Assembly (NCBI RefSeq): GCF_000685155.1
Contig: NZ_JMIY01000001.1
Span: 169,579 to 203,641, forward strand
Source of the DNA: Candidatus Methanoperedens nitratireducens
Lineage (GTDB): Archaea > Halobacteriota > Methanosarcinia > Methanosarcinales > Methanoperedenaceae
Length of the DNA stretch: 34,063 nucleotides
Reading direction: 5' to 3'
This document shows positions 1 through 8,194 of this stretch, in pieces (within the stretch, counting starts at the first letter, position 1; each line of letters begins with the position of its first letter). The notes below the pieces were generated by a model. The model was not told the DNA's origin, searched no databases, and was given only the letters and a program-made list of their open reading frames with translations. The position numbers and the translations under genes were made by a program.

Positions 1-95
1 ATCGCTTAGCACAAATATGATTCAGGATACTATTCGGAACTACGACCGATCGGAAGTACTGTTGTTGGCACAAGGTATATATATTATAAGAATCT
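1..95. other. Leader-distal flank of the CRISPR array
   Basis: This is non-coding sequence beyond the oldest end of the array, with no further repeat in it. It becomes A+T-rich just before the array (TATATATATTATAAG at about 76-90). Bases 2-16 resemble the junction between the last repeat and the leader at the other end of the array, with six bases missing, so a leader or array relic is possible. The window starts here, so whether another array lies further left cannot be seen. Confidence 0.5.
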
Positions 96-3000
96 GTTTC
101 AATCCTTGTTTTGTTGGATGTCGCTCTTGAATACTACCCCTTTCCTCGTTCGCTTTAGAACATCTGGTTTCAATCCTTGTTTTGTTGGATGTCGCTCTTG
201 AATAGCGTAACGAGCAAATCGAGCAGGGTAGATAGTGCCGTTTCAATCCTTGTTTTGTTGGATGTCGCTCTTGAATTATAGATAGAACCGAGATCAAAAA
301 TAAGGAAACCAGTTTCAATCCTTGTTTTGTTGGATGTCGCTCTTGAATATTACTGTTGCATTCTTATCTTTCTGAAGCGCCAGGTTTCAATCCTTGTTTT
401 GTTGGATGTCGCTCTTGAATTGTAGTTTATGCATCTTTTGGGGTTCATGCCTCCTGCGTTTCAATCCTTGTTTTGTTGGATGTCGCTCTTGAATAAATAT
501 ACTTCTGCCATTTATATCACCGACTATCTAGTTTCAATCCTTGTTTTGTTGGATGTCGCTCTTGAATCCTGGCCATTCCTGCGGACTCGTTTTTCCCCAA
601 CCAGTTTCAATCCTTGTTTTGTTGGATGTCGCTCTTGAATTGATATGATTCTACTCTTTTCATTTTCTAACATTGAGTTTCAATCCTTGTTTTGTTGGAT
701 GTCGCTCTTGAATTTTATCGAGCAAATGAGCGAACTGTATCCTGATTCGTTTCAATCCTTGTTTTGTTGGATGTCGCTCTTGAATCCATAGCGGAACGGC
801 TAACGCTGCCGTGAAGTATATGTTTCAATCCTTGTTTTGTTGGATGTCGCTCTTGAATCATACCAGGCATGCCTTTACAACCATCCATACACACAAACAA
901 ATTTCGTTTCAATCCTTGTTTTGTTGGATGTCGCTCTTGAATCGGGTTTCCGTGACACTTATTTATATTTATTCATGAGTTTCAATCCTTGTTTTGTTGG
1001 ATGTCGCTCTTGAATCCTGGGAGTGGGGAAAAAACACTAAGACACGTCATTCCGTTTCAATCCTTGTTTTGTTGGATGTCGCTCTTGAATTATGCAGCTT
1101 GGTATTGTTCACCCTCCAAACATTTTGTTTCAATCCTTGTTTTGTTGGATGTCGCTCTTGAATTGCAGTATTGAACAGTGAGTGGAGAAATGTATCTTTA
1201 TGTTTCAATCCTTGTTTTGTTGGATGTCGCTCTTGAATTCCACGCGTGAGGTCATCGCGGCAGGTACCTCGTGTTTCAATCCTTGTTTTGTTGGATGTCG
1301 CTCTTGAATAGATGGATAAGGAGGTTTTAAAAGATGGATAACGAATGTTTCAATCCTTGTTTTGTTGGATGTCGCTCTTGAATAAGCATCCCGTGCTGCG
1401 CAAGGCGGTTGAGCTCGTGTTTCAATCCTTGTTTTGTTGGATGTCGCTCTTGAATTGGATCACCTGCGTATGATGTATGATAGCACTCCCGTTTCAATCC
1501 TTGTTTTGTTGGATGTCGCTCTTGAATGCACATCACATGCCAGGAGTGCGTGAGGGATCTCAGTTTCAATCCTTGTTTTGTTGGATGTCGCTCTTGAATT
1601 CTAGAACCTCAGACATTTAAACGCCAGCCAACAACCTGAGTTTCAATCCTTGTTTTGTTGGATGTCGCTCTTGAATTGGTGCTCATATGTCTTTTCGTGT
1701 GAAATTTGACAGTTTCAATCCTTGTTTTGTTGGATGTCGCTCTTGAATTTGTATAAGGTCTACCTGTTTTTCGACCGATACAGGTTTCAATCCTTGTTTT
1801 GTTGGATGTCGCTCTTGAATTATGGTGCTCATATGTCTTTTCGTGTGAAATTTGATGGTTTCAATCCTTGTTTTGTTGGATGTCGCTCTTGAATAATCCC
1901 ACAGGTTACATACATGCAATAGTATATATATGTTTCAATCCTTGTTTTGTTGGATGTCGCTCTTGAATGCTATGGGAGGTAATGCGGGCTTACCCGCATC
2001 CTTGTTTCAATCCTTGTTTTGTTGGATGTCGCTCTTGAATTCTCCTTTTTCTACAAGTTCTTCCGCCTGTCTTTTGTTTCAATCCTTGTTTTGTTGGATG
2101 TCGCTCTTGAATGCCTCTGCCCTATAGCTTGCAAGCGTCTTGCCGTTGCGTTTCAATCCTTGTTTTGTTGGATGTCGCTCTTGAATTATGGGGAGTGATC
2201 CGACAAGGAAACTTCCATCGAGTTTCAATCCTTGTTTTGTTGGATGTCGCTCTTGAATGTCGCAACGCCCCCGGGGCTACCTTAGCGTATCAGCTTGTTT
2301 CAATCCTTGTTTTGTTGGATGTCGCTCTTGAATAAGGAAAGTCGTTGAGCTGCAGCACAGACTCAGCATGAGTTTCAATCCTTGTTTTGTTGGATGTCGC
2401 TCTTGAATGGCACCGGGGCCGTTGCGACAGCGCAGTAAGACAGCCGTGTTTCAATCCTTGTTTTGTTGGATGTCGCTCTTGAATTAAAAGGTAATTTCCT
2501 GGTAGGATCCCTTACAAGTTTCAATCCTTGTTTTGTTGGATGTCGCTCTTGAATCCAAGAACCGGATCTGCCAAGAACAAGATCTCTAGGTTTCAATCCT
2601 TGTTTTGTTGGATGTCGCTCTTGAATCAACGCATAACGAAACACCTATTATTATCAGGCCCTGTTTCAATCCTTGTTTTGTTGGATGTCGCTCTTGAATG
2701 GTATAACGGCAGATGGAAACTGGAGAATCATAAGTTTCAATCCTTGTTTTGTTGGATGTCGCTCTTGAATTCAGATGCTACATGCGACCTGAAGCCAAAG
2801 AAACTTGGTTTCAATCCTTGTTTTGTTGGATGTCGCTCTTGAATATATGGAAAATCAAGAACCAGAAAACCAGGAAACAGTGTTTCAATCCTTGTTTTGT
2901 TGGATGTCGCTCTTGAATTCATTGAGACTACGATTGCACTATGTCCAAACTGCCCGTTTCAATCCTTGTTTTGTTGGATGTCGCTCTTGAATGCGATACT

Positions 3001-4313
3001 ATAGGAGATTCAGGGCTCAGGGTCTTTAGTTTCAATCCTTGTTTTGTTGGATGTCGCTCTTGAATTAAACGACTTGCGATATTTGTACCACCAGGACAGA
3101 CGGGTTTCAATCCTTGTTTTGTTGGATGTCGCTCTTGAATAGTAGTATCGACAACCCCGGACTTCTCAGCTTTTTCGTTTCAATCCTTGTTTTGTTGGAT
3201 GTCGCTCTTGAATGCGATAGCCTGAAGGATGGTGATATAGACAATATTATGTTTCAATCCTTGTTTTGTTGGATGTCGCTCTTGAATACGCTCCCACAGT
3301 CCTGACATCGTTTATCCCATTTCTGTTTCAATCCTTGTTTTGTTGGATGTCGCTCTTGAATCTTCTCTCTCTGTCTGTAAGAAGCTTCTTTTTTAGTTTC
3401 AATCCTTGTTTTGTTGGATGTCGCTCTTGAATGCGAATGTTGCTATTACGTTAGGGGTAGTGGCTCCAGTTTCAATCCTTGTTTTGTTGGATGTCGCTCT
3501 TGAATCTTTCGGTTCAGGATGTTAGGAATGATTTAGCTATGTTTCAATCCTTGTTTTGTTGGATGTCGCTCTTGAATAATTCGTACTTCGCATAAGGAAC
3601 AGGACTCCCAGACTCCCGAGTTTCAATCCTTGTTTTGTTGGATGTCGCTCTTGAATCTTAAAACGTTATCGAATAAGCCCATGTTAGCACCCTGTTTCAA
3701 TCCTTGTTTTGTTGGATGTCGCTCTTGAATTCAAAAAAAACAGTCCAGACAGATCTATCTAAACAGTTTCAATCCTTGTTTTGTTGGATGTCGCTCTTGA
3801 ATAGGCTGTAATCTTCCCGGTCGGTCTGCTGTGCCTCGGTTTCAATCCTTGTTTTGTTGGATGTCGCTCTTGAATACCATTCAAAAAAGGTTTCGTCTGT
3901 ATGCTACCCAGTTTCAATCCTTGTTTTGTTGGATGTCGCTCTTGAATACTAAACCGTAAATCTAAACGGTCGCCTGTATTTCTGTTTCAATCCTTGTTTT
4001 GTTGGATGTCGCTCTTGAATTCAAAAAGATGGAAGAGGCGCAAAAGGCAGAGAAGGAGTTTCAATCCTTGTTTTGTTGGATGTCGCTCTTGAATGCTGCT
4101 TTTTCTCTTCTAGCTATATCCCTTGCTTTATGTTTCAATCCTTGTTTTGTTGGATGTCGCTCTTGAATCATACGGGTTTTATGCGTAGAAGGATTATAGA
4201 GGGGTGTTTCAATCCTTGTTTTGTTGGATGTCGCTCTTGAATGTGCAGATAGACAGCCAGGTAAGTATTCAGATCAGTTTCAATCCTTGTTTTGTTGGAT
4301 GTCGCTCTTGAAT
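96..4313 (-). CRISPR. Type I-B CRISPR array, 58 repeats and 57 spacers
   Basis: I count 58 copies of a 37-bp repeat starting GTTTCAATCC and ending CTCTTGAAT on the + strand. No mismatch was seen, including in the terminal copies at 96-132 and 4277-4313. Read on the minus strand each repeat ends in ATTGAAAC, the usual 8-nt crRNA 5' handle of type I-B, so transcription and spacer order run from 4313 towards 96. Newest spacers should therefore be near 4313, next to cas4. Spacers are mostly 33-39 nt; outliers are 859-905 (47 nt), 3578-3619 (42 nt) and 1600-1639 (40 nt). The repeat can form a short stem (ATCC/GGAT) just before the presumed Cas6 cut. Spacers 1677-1711 and 1821-1857 share 33 identical bases. 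Short apparent ORFs inside the array are translations of the repeat and are not genes. Confidence 0.98.
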
Positions 4314-4421
4314 AGCACAAATTTTCGCCTATTCAGGGCAAAATAGGCATTATTATACCTTAATTTTTGCGGTTAAAATTCTTACTGCAAAATTATTGAT
4401 TGGTTTATAAGGATAAGAAAA
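4314..4421 (-). promoter_or_regulatory. CRISPR leader with TATA box and repeat-proximal hairpin
   Basis: This A+T-rich 108-bp stretch lies between the cas4 stop codon and the first-transcribed repeat. On the minus strand it carries CCTTATAAACC (TTATAAA core at 4404-4410), a good archaeal TATA box that would start transcription near 4380. A second AGGTATAATA at 4351-4360 is weaker. A perfect 7-bp inverted repeat (GCCTATT at 4327-4333, AATAGGC at 4342-4348, 8-nt loop) lies 13 nt from the repeat, where leader signals for Cas1-Cas2 integration are expected. Leader identity is inferred from repeat polarity and position. Confidence 0.75.
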
Positions 4422-5027
4422 TCACATGCAGATGTTGCTGTAACAGCAATCCAGACATTTATTCTTATTCTTGGTCTTACCTGGATAAAAGCCTTTGTCA
4501 ATGATATCAAGGATCTCATTTATGATCTCGATTCCTCTCTTGAGGTCTTTTTCTGTAAAATTAACCTCTTCAATTCGGTTATTGCTTCTTGTAAAGCATA
4601 TAAACCCTTTTTTAACATTGATATTATAGTTCTCTTGTATCATTATAGCATGCAGGACAAGCTGGAATTTATAGGTCTGATAAATCTTATCCTTGAATTC
4701 TGCGAACTTGTATTCAAAAGGTGCTGCCGTCCCATCATCAAGGAAAAGAACCTCATCCACTATACCTTTAATATGGTTCTTTTTCGATGCGATGAACACA
4801 TTCAGCTCTTTTCTCACAACACCTAACTTCTTCCTCAGGTATTCGGGGTTTGTTATCCGCTTCTGCTCATGTACCTCCCTCCCTTTAAGTACCTTAAAGC
4901 GTGATTCCTCATGCTGCGGGATATCAAGGCAGTGCATAAAATAGATAAAGCGCGGGCAGAAGAGGTACTCAAGCACATCGGAAATATTGATTATCGTATC
5001 CCCGCCTGTCATGGTATCAATACTCAA
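4422..5027 (-). CDS. cas4: CRISPR-associated exonuclease Cas4
   Basis: Cas4 is a RecB-like Fe-S nuclease that trims prespacers and helps select PAM-bearing ends for Cas1-Cas2. The 201-residue protein shows the family pattern: C24 in YLFCPRF, H53 in GREVHE, D91 in GIVDEV, E105 and K107 in FEYK, and a C-terminal Cys cluster (C191, C194, C195, C200) that with C24 can hold a 4Fe-4S cluster. The frame opens with TTG, overlapping the cas2 stop as TTGA. An ATG at 5012 (MTGGDT...) is equally possible and would leave an 11-nt gap; neither has a clear ribosome binding site. It is the last cas gene before the leader, completing a cas1-cas2-cas4 adaptation block. Confidence 0.95.
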   Translation of the reverse strand: MSIDTMTGGDTIINISDVLEYLFCPRFIYFMHCLDIPQHEESRFKVLKGREVHEQKRITNPEYLRKKLGVVRKELNVFIASKKNHIKGIVDEVLFLDDGTAAPFEYKFAEFKDKIYQTYKFQLVLHAIMIQENYNINVKKGFICFTRSNNRIEEVNFTEKDLKRGIEIINEILDIIDKGFYPGKTKNKNKCLDCCYSNICM

Positions 5028-5317
5028 AAGAATTTAGTCAGTACTTCATCGCTAACAAGCTCTTTATCAAAAGCCTGGCCGAGTAGCTTTACCTTCCTGA
5101 AAGACTCATCATCCATAGGGAAAACATATACCGAGTCAACATCAGGATCAATGATCTCTTCGCATTCCAGAGCCAGGGAATCCCTCTCATTCGCATTGAG
5201 CGTACCAAGAAAAACGCTCTTCTGCACGCGGTATAACCCTTTATCAAGGCATATGCGGGCGACCTTACTGCGCGCGCTGTTCTCTACAATATCATAAACT
5301 ACCCATACCATTGTCAT
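5024..5317 (-). CDS. cas2: CRISPR-associated protein Cas2
   Basis: Cas2 is the structural dimer of the Cas1-Cas2 spacer integrase. The 97-residue product has the ferredoxin-like start MTMVWVVYDI with the conserved Asp at D9, followed by ARSKVARICLDKGLYRVQKSVFLG, typical of the family. I chose the ATG at 5317 because AGGAGGG lies 6-7 nt upstream (5324-5330). The open frame runs back to 5362, but that would put an unrelated 15-residue extension before the canonical N terminus. The ribosome binding site overlaps the cas1 stop codon, which indicates translational coupling. Confidence 0.95.
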   Translation of the reverse strand: MTMVWVVYDIVENSARSKVARICLDKGLYRVQKSVFLGTLNANERDSLALECEEIIDPDVDSVYVFPMDDESFRKVKLLGQAFDKELVSDEVLTKFF

Positions 5318-5328
5318 TTTATTCCCTC

Positions 5329-6297
5329 CTATTTTATCAGACCATTGGCTATGCTGTGGCATTCCATCTGGATTGTGTTCCTGATCTTGATATTGCGCCC
5401 TCTGTATTCGATCTCTCTATCAAGGGTCTCATTGACCGCTTTGATCAGCACTGCCTTGCCGTCTTTATTCAGGTACAATCCGCCCGGGATCTTATCGAAC
5501 AGGCCATCATGAACCTGTTTTTTCGAAAAGAGGTTAACAACAGTCCTGTCGATATGTATCCTGAATATCTCTATAAGATCGAACACAAAGGATTTCTTGT
5601 TATAATTGTCGGTATGCAGGAAGCCCATGTAAGGATCAAGCCCTGCAATTATGCACGCTTTCTCAACCTGGGAATACAGGATACCATAGCCGTAGTTGAG
5701 AAGACAGTTGAAGGCATCCTGCGCAGGATTGCGGCTTCGGCCGCTGAACTTCCAGGCATCGGGCATGATGTTGCTCAATGCCTCAAAATACGTAAGGGAT
5801 GCCATACCCTCTGTTCCCATGATCGAGCCGCGCTTCCCATCAAGTGAGCCTCTCATGCTCATCAGGTCATCCTTTAATTGCTCAAGCTTCGAAATATACG
5901 GTGTCAGCATATCATAGGCATCAGGACGGTTCTTTTTCAGGTCTTTTAAGAGAACCGTCTGGTTCTCAAGCTTCTGCACGATCCAGCCGCGCGCCATATT
6001 GAATCCCACAATTGAGGCCCCGGCCTCCAGTTGCCGGCGCCGGATAAGTGTTGTGCTCCCCAGCTTTGAATGCCATACCCTCCCGTACGGGTTACCGTTA
6101 AAATCAAGAAAAACTATGTCGATATTGTTCTCAACCGCGAACTCGATGGCATCTGTAGTGATGGTCGCGGATGTGGTGATAAGTATGCTGTCCACTTTGT
6201 CAGCCGAGACCTCAAGGTTCTTATCATCGTTCTTTACAAGGAAACAGTTCTTTTCCTTCTTGAGATACGCGCCGCGCGTGTTTATTACAAGCTGCAT
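5329..6297 (-). CDS. cas1: CRISPR-associated endonuclease/integrase Cas1
   Basis: Cas1 is the metal-dependent integrase that inserts new spacers at the leader end. The 322-residue protein has a beta-rich N-terminal domain (about 1-85) and an alpha-helical catalytic domain. Likely metal ligands are E163 (GTEGMAS), H228 (GFLHTD) and E243 or D240 (FDLIEIFR). Length and motif spacing are normal for the family. The ATG lies one base after the hepT stop, so cas1 is expressed as part of the same operon as the HepT/MntA pair. It is followed 11 nt later by cas2. Confidence 0.97.
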   Translation of the reverse strand: MQLVINTRGAYLKKEKNCFLVKNDDKNLEVSADKVDSILITTSATITTDAIEFAVENNIDIVFLDFNGNPYGRVWHSKLGSTTLIRRRQLEAGASIVGFNMARGWIVQKLENQTVLLKDLKKNRPDAYDMLTPYISKLEQLKDDLMSMRGSLDGKRGSIMGTEGMASLTYFEALSNIMPDAWKFSGRSRNPAQDAFNCLLNYGYGILYSQVEKACIIAGLDPYMGFLHTDNYNKKSFVFDLIEIFRIHIDRTVVNLFSKKQVHDGLFDKIPGGLYLNKDGKAVLIKAVNETLDREIEYRGRNIKIRNTIQMECHSIANGLIK

Positions 6298-6298
6298 G

Positions 6299-6682
6299 TC
6301 AATACTCTGCTATTTTTACAATGATCCCTTTTAGCTCATCGATTCTTGATAGCGCTTCGTTTATGATATCCATATCGAGGTGGTTATACCTGTGGACAAT
6401 GAAATTCCGCACACCGTTCATCTGCCGTAAAAAATCCGCCTCGCTTGTTGAGAGAATCCCCTCACGGGTGATTCTCTCAATGTTTGTTGCGTCATCCTCG
6501 ACCTTGAGTCCCATATCCCTTATTTTCATGGCTATTATGTCCATCGAGATCTCGATAGCTACCTCAAGTGCATACAGCAAAGCGCGCTCAGTTACTTCAT
6601 CCTCTATCCTGTGGGTTAAAATGAACTCCTCTTCTCTGATGAATCTCTCAAACTTTGAGAGGTATCTGTCTTTTTGAGTCAA
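6299..6682 (-). CDS. hepT: HepT-like HEPN toxin (probable RNase)
   Basis: This 127-residue, mostly alpha-helical HEPN protein carries R92-NFIV-H97-R-Y99, an exact match to the RX4HXY motif of HepT toxins. Arg and His form the RNase site, and the Tyr is the residue that MntA antitoxins AMPylate in characterised pairs. The start is TTG at 6682, supported by AAGGAGG at 6690-6696 and a 7-nt spacer. Its first 35 nt overlap the 3' end of mntA, the usual coupling of this pair. The stop lies one base before the cas1 ATG, so the toxin is locked into the CRISPR operon. Family assignment is firm; a link to CRISPR immunity is inferred only from position. Confidence 0.9.
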   Translation of the reverse strand: MTQKDRYLSKFERFIREEEFILTHRIEDEVTERALLYALEVAIEISMDIIAMKIRDMGLKVEDDATNIERITREGILSTSEADFLRQMNGVRNFIVHRYNHLDMDIINEALSRIDELKGIIVKIAEY

Positions 6683-7109
6683 GCCACTTCCTCCTTGTTT
6701 TTTCCATCTCTGATACTGTGCAAAAACTGTTGTTCATAATCCTGTGCCTCATATCCTCCCATTTTTTTCTGAAACCATACAGATAATAAGAAATCTGGGG
6801 TTCATTACCGAAGATTATCATATATTTCTCGATAACGCCCATCTTAACGTAGAGCGGCAGATCTTCAAATATTTTTACATCATACCTGCCGCCGACTTTT
6901 GTTAATATCCGGGTTAAAACTTTGCGTGTTTTAGGCTTGATGATGCAGATATCTATATCTGAGCGCTCATCAGCAGTACTCCTGGCATATGAACCGTAGA
7001 GTAAAATGCCTTCAACCTCACCGCTTATAAACTCAAATTCCTTCTTCAGTCTGGCAATGAGGGCATCAGGAGATAACTTATCTTTCGCTGGAGCTTTTTT
7101 CTCGCTCAT
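6648..7109 (-). CDS. mntA: MntA-like minimal nucleotidyltransferase antitoxin
   Basis: This 153-residue minimal nucleotidyltransferase has the canonical GSX10DXD motif: G39-S40, then D51-I-D53, with a probable third acidic residue near D77. In characterised HepT/MntA modules MntA neutralises the HEPN toxin by adding AMP to the Tyr of RX4HXY, and that Tyr is present in the neighbouring HepT. I prefer the ATG at 7109 (MSEKKAP...), which forms an ATGA overlap with the cas6 stop. An in-frame GTG at 7121 would add four residues. The C-terminal tail overlaps the start of hepT. The tight coupling on both sides makes this part of the cas operon. Confidence 0.9.
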   Translation of the reverse strand: MSEKKAPAKDKLSPDALIARLKKEFEFISGEVEGILLYGSYARSTADERSDIDICIIKPKTRKVLTRILTKVGGRYDVKIFEDLPLYVKMGVIEKYMIIFGNEPQISYYLYGFRKKWEDMRHRIMNNSFCTVSEMEKTRRKWLDSKRQIPLKV

Positions 7110-7765
7110 GGCTGGCTGCACCCCCTCACAGCGCCGAAACCTCTTGAAACTGATTTCCCTATGCCGAGGTTATCAGGTATCAGGAAGTTGGCGCAGAATC
7201 CTCCTGTGAAGGTCATCATGTTCACATCCTTAAGCCTGTTTTTCCTGATCCTGACCCGGAGATCGCATTTTATCGTACCAGGCACCTGGTAGTCCAGGGA
7301 TTTTGACATGGAGAGCAGGTTCCCGATAAGCGTTTTTCTCAGGAATTCATTTCTCTCATCGCTGCGCAGCCCGTAGTACCTCATATAGTTCTCCTGGTTC
7401 AGCGCCAGCCACGGGGTAGCGAACTCGTACGAATATATCATGTCAGCCAGCCCGAATTCCTGGTTCCTGACAGAAATTCCCTTCTCAACGATCTCATACA
7501 TATCCTCGCCAAGTTTTATTTCATCATATTTATCATAGATCTCTTTTAGAACCCCGGCGCCGTCATTGATGCCGATCACCATTGGCGCGCCGTCTATCAT
7601 CTTGTACTGCACCAGCGGATAACGGTAGATGAGCTTATCGGCGCTGTGCTGGTGGAGCAGGGAGTACTCGTTGAATTTTGTGGCGAAGAAGCCGCGTAAC
7701 TCTGAGGCGGAGGCGCGGATCGGGCGGGAGGAGGCGAGGGTGAGGGTGAAGGTTTTCAGGAGCAT
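7106..7765 (-). CDS. cas6: CRISPR pre-crRNA endonuclease Cas6 (intact copy)
   Basis: Cas6 cleaves the repeat RNA to leave the 8-nt ATTGAAAC handle and may stay with the crRNA. The 219-residue protein has the RAMP fold signature, including the C-terminal glycine-rich loop G201-I-G203...G209-F-G211. H38 and H40 in LLHQHS are candidate catalytic residues. The ATG follows the stop of a truncated upstream cas6 copy by 6 nt, and the gene ends in an ATGA overlap with mntA. Its first 182 nt are duplicated upstream at 8013-8194. The start of the gene is noticeably G+C-rich compared with cas3, cas5, cas7 and cas8b. Confidence 0.95.
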   Translation of the reverse strand: MLLKTFTLTLASSRPIRASASELRGFFATKFNEYSLLHQHSADKLIYRYPLVQYKMIDGAPMVIGINDGAGVLKEIYDKYDEIKLGEDMYEIVEKGISVRNQEFGLADMIYSYEFATPWLALNQENYMRYYGLRSDERNEFLRKTLIGNLLSMSKSLDYQVPGTIKCDLRVRIRKNRLKDVNMMTFTGGFCANFLIPDNLGIGKSVSRGFGAVRGCSQP

Positions 7766-8012
7766 ATCTTTTCACATTTTGAAGCACTTTGGTCTGTTGC
7801 AGCATCCGGCGCCGGGGTTGCGACCCCAGACCCCGGTGAGGCGCCGCTCTTGAGCGGGGTTTTCTATAAGTCGATGGCTGCATGAAAATCTTTTTAGAAT
7901 GCTCGGCGCCACGATAGGGAACTGATGCAGTTTCGGTTTATCGAAAATATAAACCGCAGATGAACGCAGATGAACGCAGATTGGTCGGGTTTTCATGCTC
8001 TCCAAGATGCCC
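7766..8012. other. Unique sequence between the two cas6 copies
   Basis: This segment separates the duplicated 182-bp blocks and matches no Cas6 coding sequence. It contains a G+C-rich dyad (GGCGCC arms with GGGGT/ACCCC inside, about 7807-7846), a small perfect hairpin CCGCTC-TT-GAGCGG just after it, and an interspersed repeat at 7951-7982. The minus-strand frame of the truncated copy stays open across it. Confidence 0.6.
7951..7982 (+). repeat. Interspersed repeat AACCGCAGAT/GAACGCAGAT
   Basis: The sequence has AAACCGCAGA followed by two tandem TGAACGCAGA units and TT. The same end motifs occur in inverted orientation at 14309-14410, where they bracket about 80 bp containing two hairpins. 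Short repeats with this consensus resemble REP/MITE-like elements. The two copies flank the interference gene block in opposite orientation. Confidence 0.6.
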
Positions 8013-8194
8013 GGCGCGCCGTCTATCATCCTGTACTGCGCCAGCGGATAGCGGTGGATGAACCTATCGGCGCTGTGCTGGTGGAGCAGGGAGTACTCGT
8101 TGAATTTTGTGGCGAAGAAGCCGCGTAAAAGCGAAGCCGAGGCGCGGATCGGGTGGGAGGAGGCGAGGGTGAAGGTGAAAATTTGAAGATTCAT
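8013..8194. repeat. Direct repeat unit, partner of 7584-7765
   Basis: The two blocks have the same length (182 bp) and both run from GGCGCGCCGTCTATCAT to the cas6 start codon. They differ at scattered positions and most near the start codon; a central run covering GTGGAGCAGGGAGTACTCGT and its flanks is identical. The divergence shows the duplication is not brand new. Confidence 0.85.

Larger units (their letters stand above)
7772..8194 (-). pseudogene. Truncated cas6 copy (N-terminal fragment)
   Basis: The first 61 codons encode a near-copy of the Cas6 N terminus (same RASAS, LRGFFATKFNEYSLLHQHSA and MIDGAP segments with a few substitutions). Homology stops at 8013 and the frame continues into unrelated sequence, ending 6 nt before the intact cas6. 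The Cas6 glycine-rich loop is absent, so this is not a working nuclease. Its ATG overlaps the cas3 stop as ATGA, the position a native cas6 would occupy. This suggests a tandem partial duplication in which the open frame still carries ribosomes across to the intact gene. Whether the 140-residue chimera is stable or has a role is unknown. Confidence 0.85.

Noticed and set aside
40-3305. Many 60-100 codon frames on both strands inside the array
   Set aside because: They are translations of the 37-bp repeat (recurring SIQERHPTKQGLK or FQSLFCWMSLLN), open only because the repeat lacks stops in those frames.
4422-5027. cas4 as a stand-alone gene unrelated to the array
   Set aside because: It overlaps or nearly abuts cas2 and lies between cas2 and the leader in a standard adaptation block.
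7807-7862. Intrinsic terminator between the cas6 copies
   Set aside because: The CCGCTC-TT-GAGCGG hairpin is followed by T residues only on the plus strand, where no gene ends.
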